Shown piece after piece: positions 14,208-14,260 of a DNA stretch of 14,260 nt. Positions within the stretch are counted from its first letter, which is position 1, and each line of letters opens with the position of its first letter. A program made the position numbers and the translations under genes. The notes under the pieces were generated by a model. That model had not been told where the DNA came from and made no database searches. It saw nothing but the letters and a program-made list of their open reading frames with translations. Location: the NCBI GenBank assembly GCA_011523485.1, contig WTGR01000078.1, forward strand, positions 1-14,260. Reading direction: 5' to 3'. This DNA is from Acidobacteriota bacterium (GTDB taxonomy: Bacteria; Acidobacteriota; Vicinamibacteria; Vicinamibacterales; UBA8438).

Positions 14208-14260
14208 GGCGGTATCGTCTAGGGGTTAGGATACGTGGTTCTCAGCCACGGGACCGGGGT
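14208..14260 (+). tRNA. tRNA-Glu (anticodon CTC), 5' part, cut by the window edge
   Basis: The acceptor 5' strand GGCGGTA, positions 8-9 TC, and a tRNA-Glu-like D arm GTCTAGGGGTTAGGATAC are visible. The anticodon stem CGTGG/CCACG encloses the 7-base loop TTCTCAG, giving anticodon CTC, which reads GAG. The window ends at the start of the T arm, so the T loop and 3' acceptor strand are missing. The identity is clear from the anticodon loop and the D-arm sequence. Confidence 0.92.

Overview
This is a GC-rich, gene-dense chromosomal window. It looks like an aerobic, Gram-negative-type soil or sediment bacterium, and I favour Acidobacteriota (Vicinamibacteria-like) without being able to prove it. 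The reasons are two secreted proteins that join a carboxypeptidase-regulatory-like domain to TPRs, a lipoprotein cupredoxin, CtaA/CtaB/DUF420 oxidase-assembly genes, and a FadR/FadN/FadA/FadE-style fatty-acid operon. No plasmid, phage or CRISPR signature is visible.

Region 1 (1-5942, all minus strand) is a fatty-acid beta-oxidation operon, read from right to left. A TetR-family FadR-like repressor (5245-5904) is followed 3 bases later by a FadN-type 3-hydroxyacyl-CoA dehydrogenase/enoyl-CoA hydratase fusion (2938-5241). Next come an alpha/beta hydrolase overlapping it by one base (2129-2938), an acetyl-CoA C-acyltransferase (614-2097) and an acyl-CoA dehydrogenase that runs off the left edge (1-554). 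Together these cover the whole beta-oxidation spiral. A perfect 18-bp palindrome with arms TGAATGA/TCATTCA lies across the fadR start codon, just downstream of a good sigma70-like promoter, so the operon is probably autorepressed. The thiolase gene is split by an exact 299-bp tandem duplication that shifts the frame. Removing one copy restores a normal 394-residue enzyme.

Region 2 (5905-6226) has no convincing gene. It holds a 12-bp perfect hairpin, a possible coding remnant, and a 112-bp MITE-like element with imperfect terminal inverted repeats and CTAG ends. One end of that element supplies the stop codon of the next gene.

Region 3 (6223-9343) carries two tandem paralogous secreted proteins on the minus strand, each with a signal peptide, a carboxypeptidase-regulatory-like domain and TPRs. 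A divergent exported serine hydrolase of the beta-lactamase/class C family follows, with a hairpin just after its stop.

Region 4 (9427-12720, minus) is an oxidase-maturation operon: cupredoxin-like lipoprotein, heme A synthase (ctaA), heme O synthase (ctaB) and a DUF420 membrane protein. An extended -10 promoter lies upstream. The oxidase subunits are not in the window.

Region 5 (12735-14260) holds an M23-family metallopeptidase (minus). Divergent from it, at the right edge, is a partial tRNA-Glu(CTC) with its own strong promoter.
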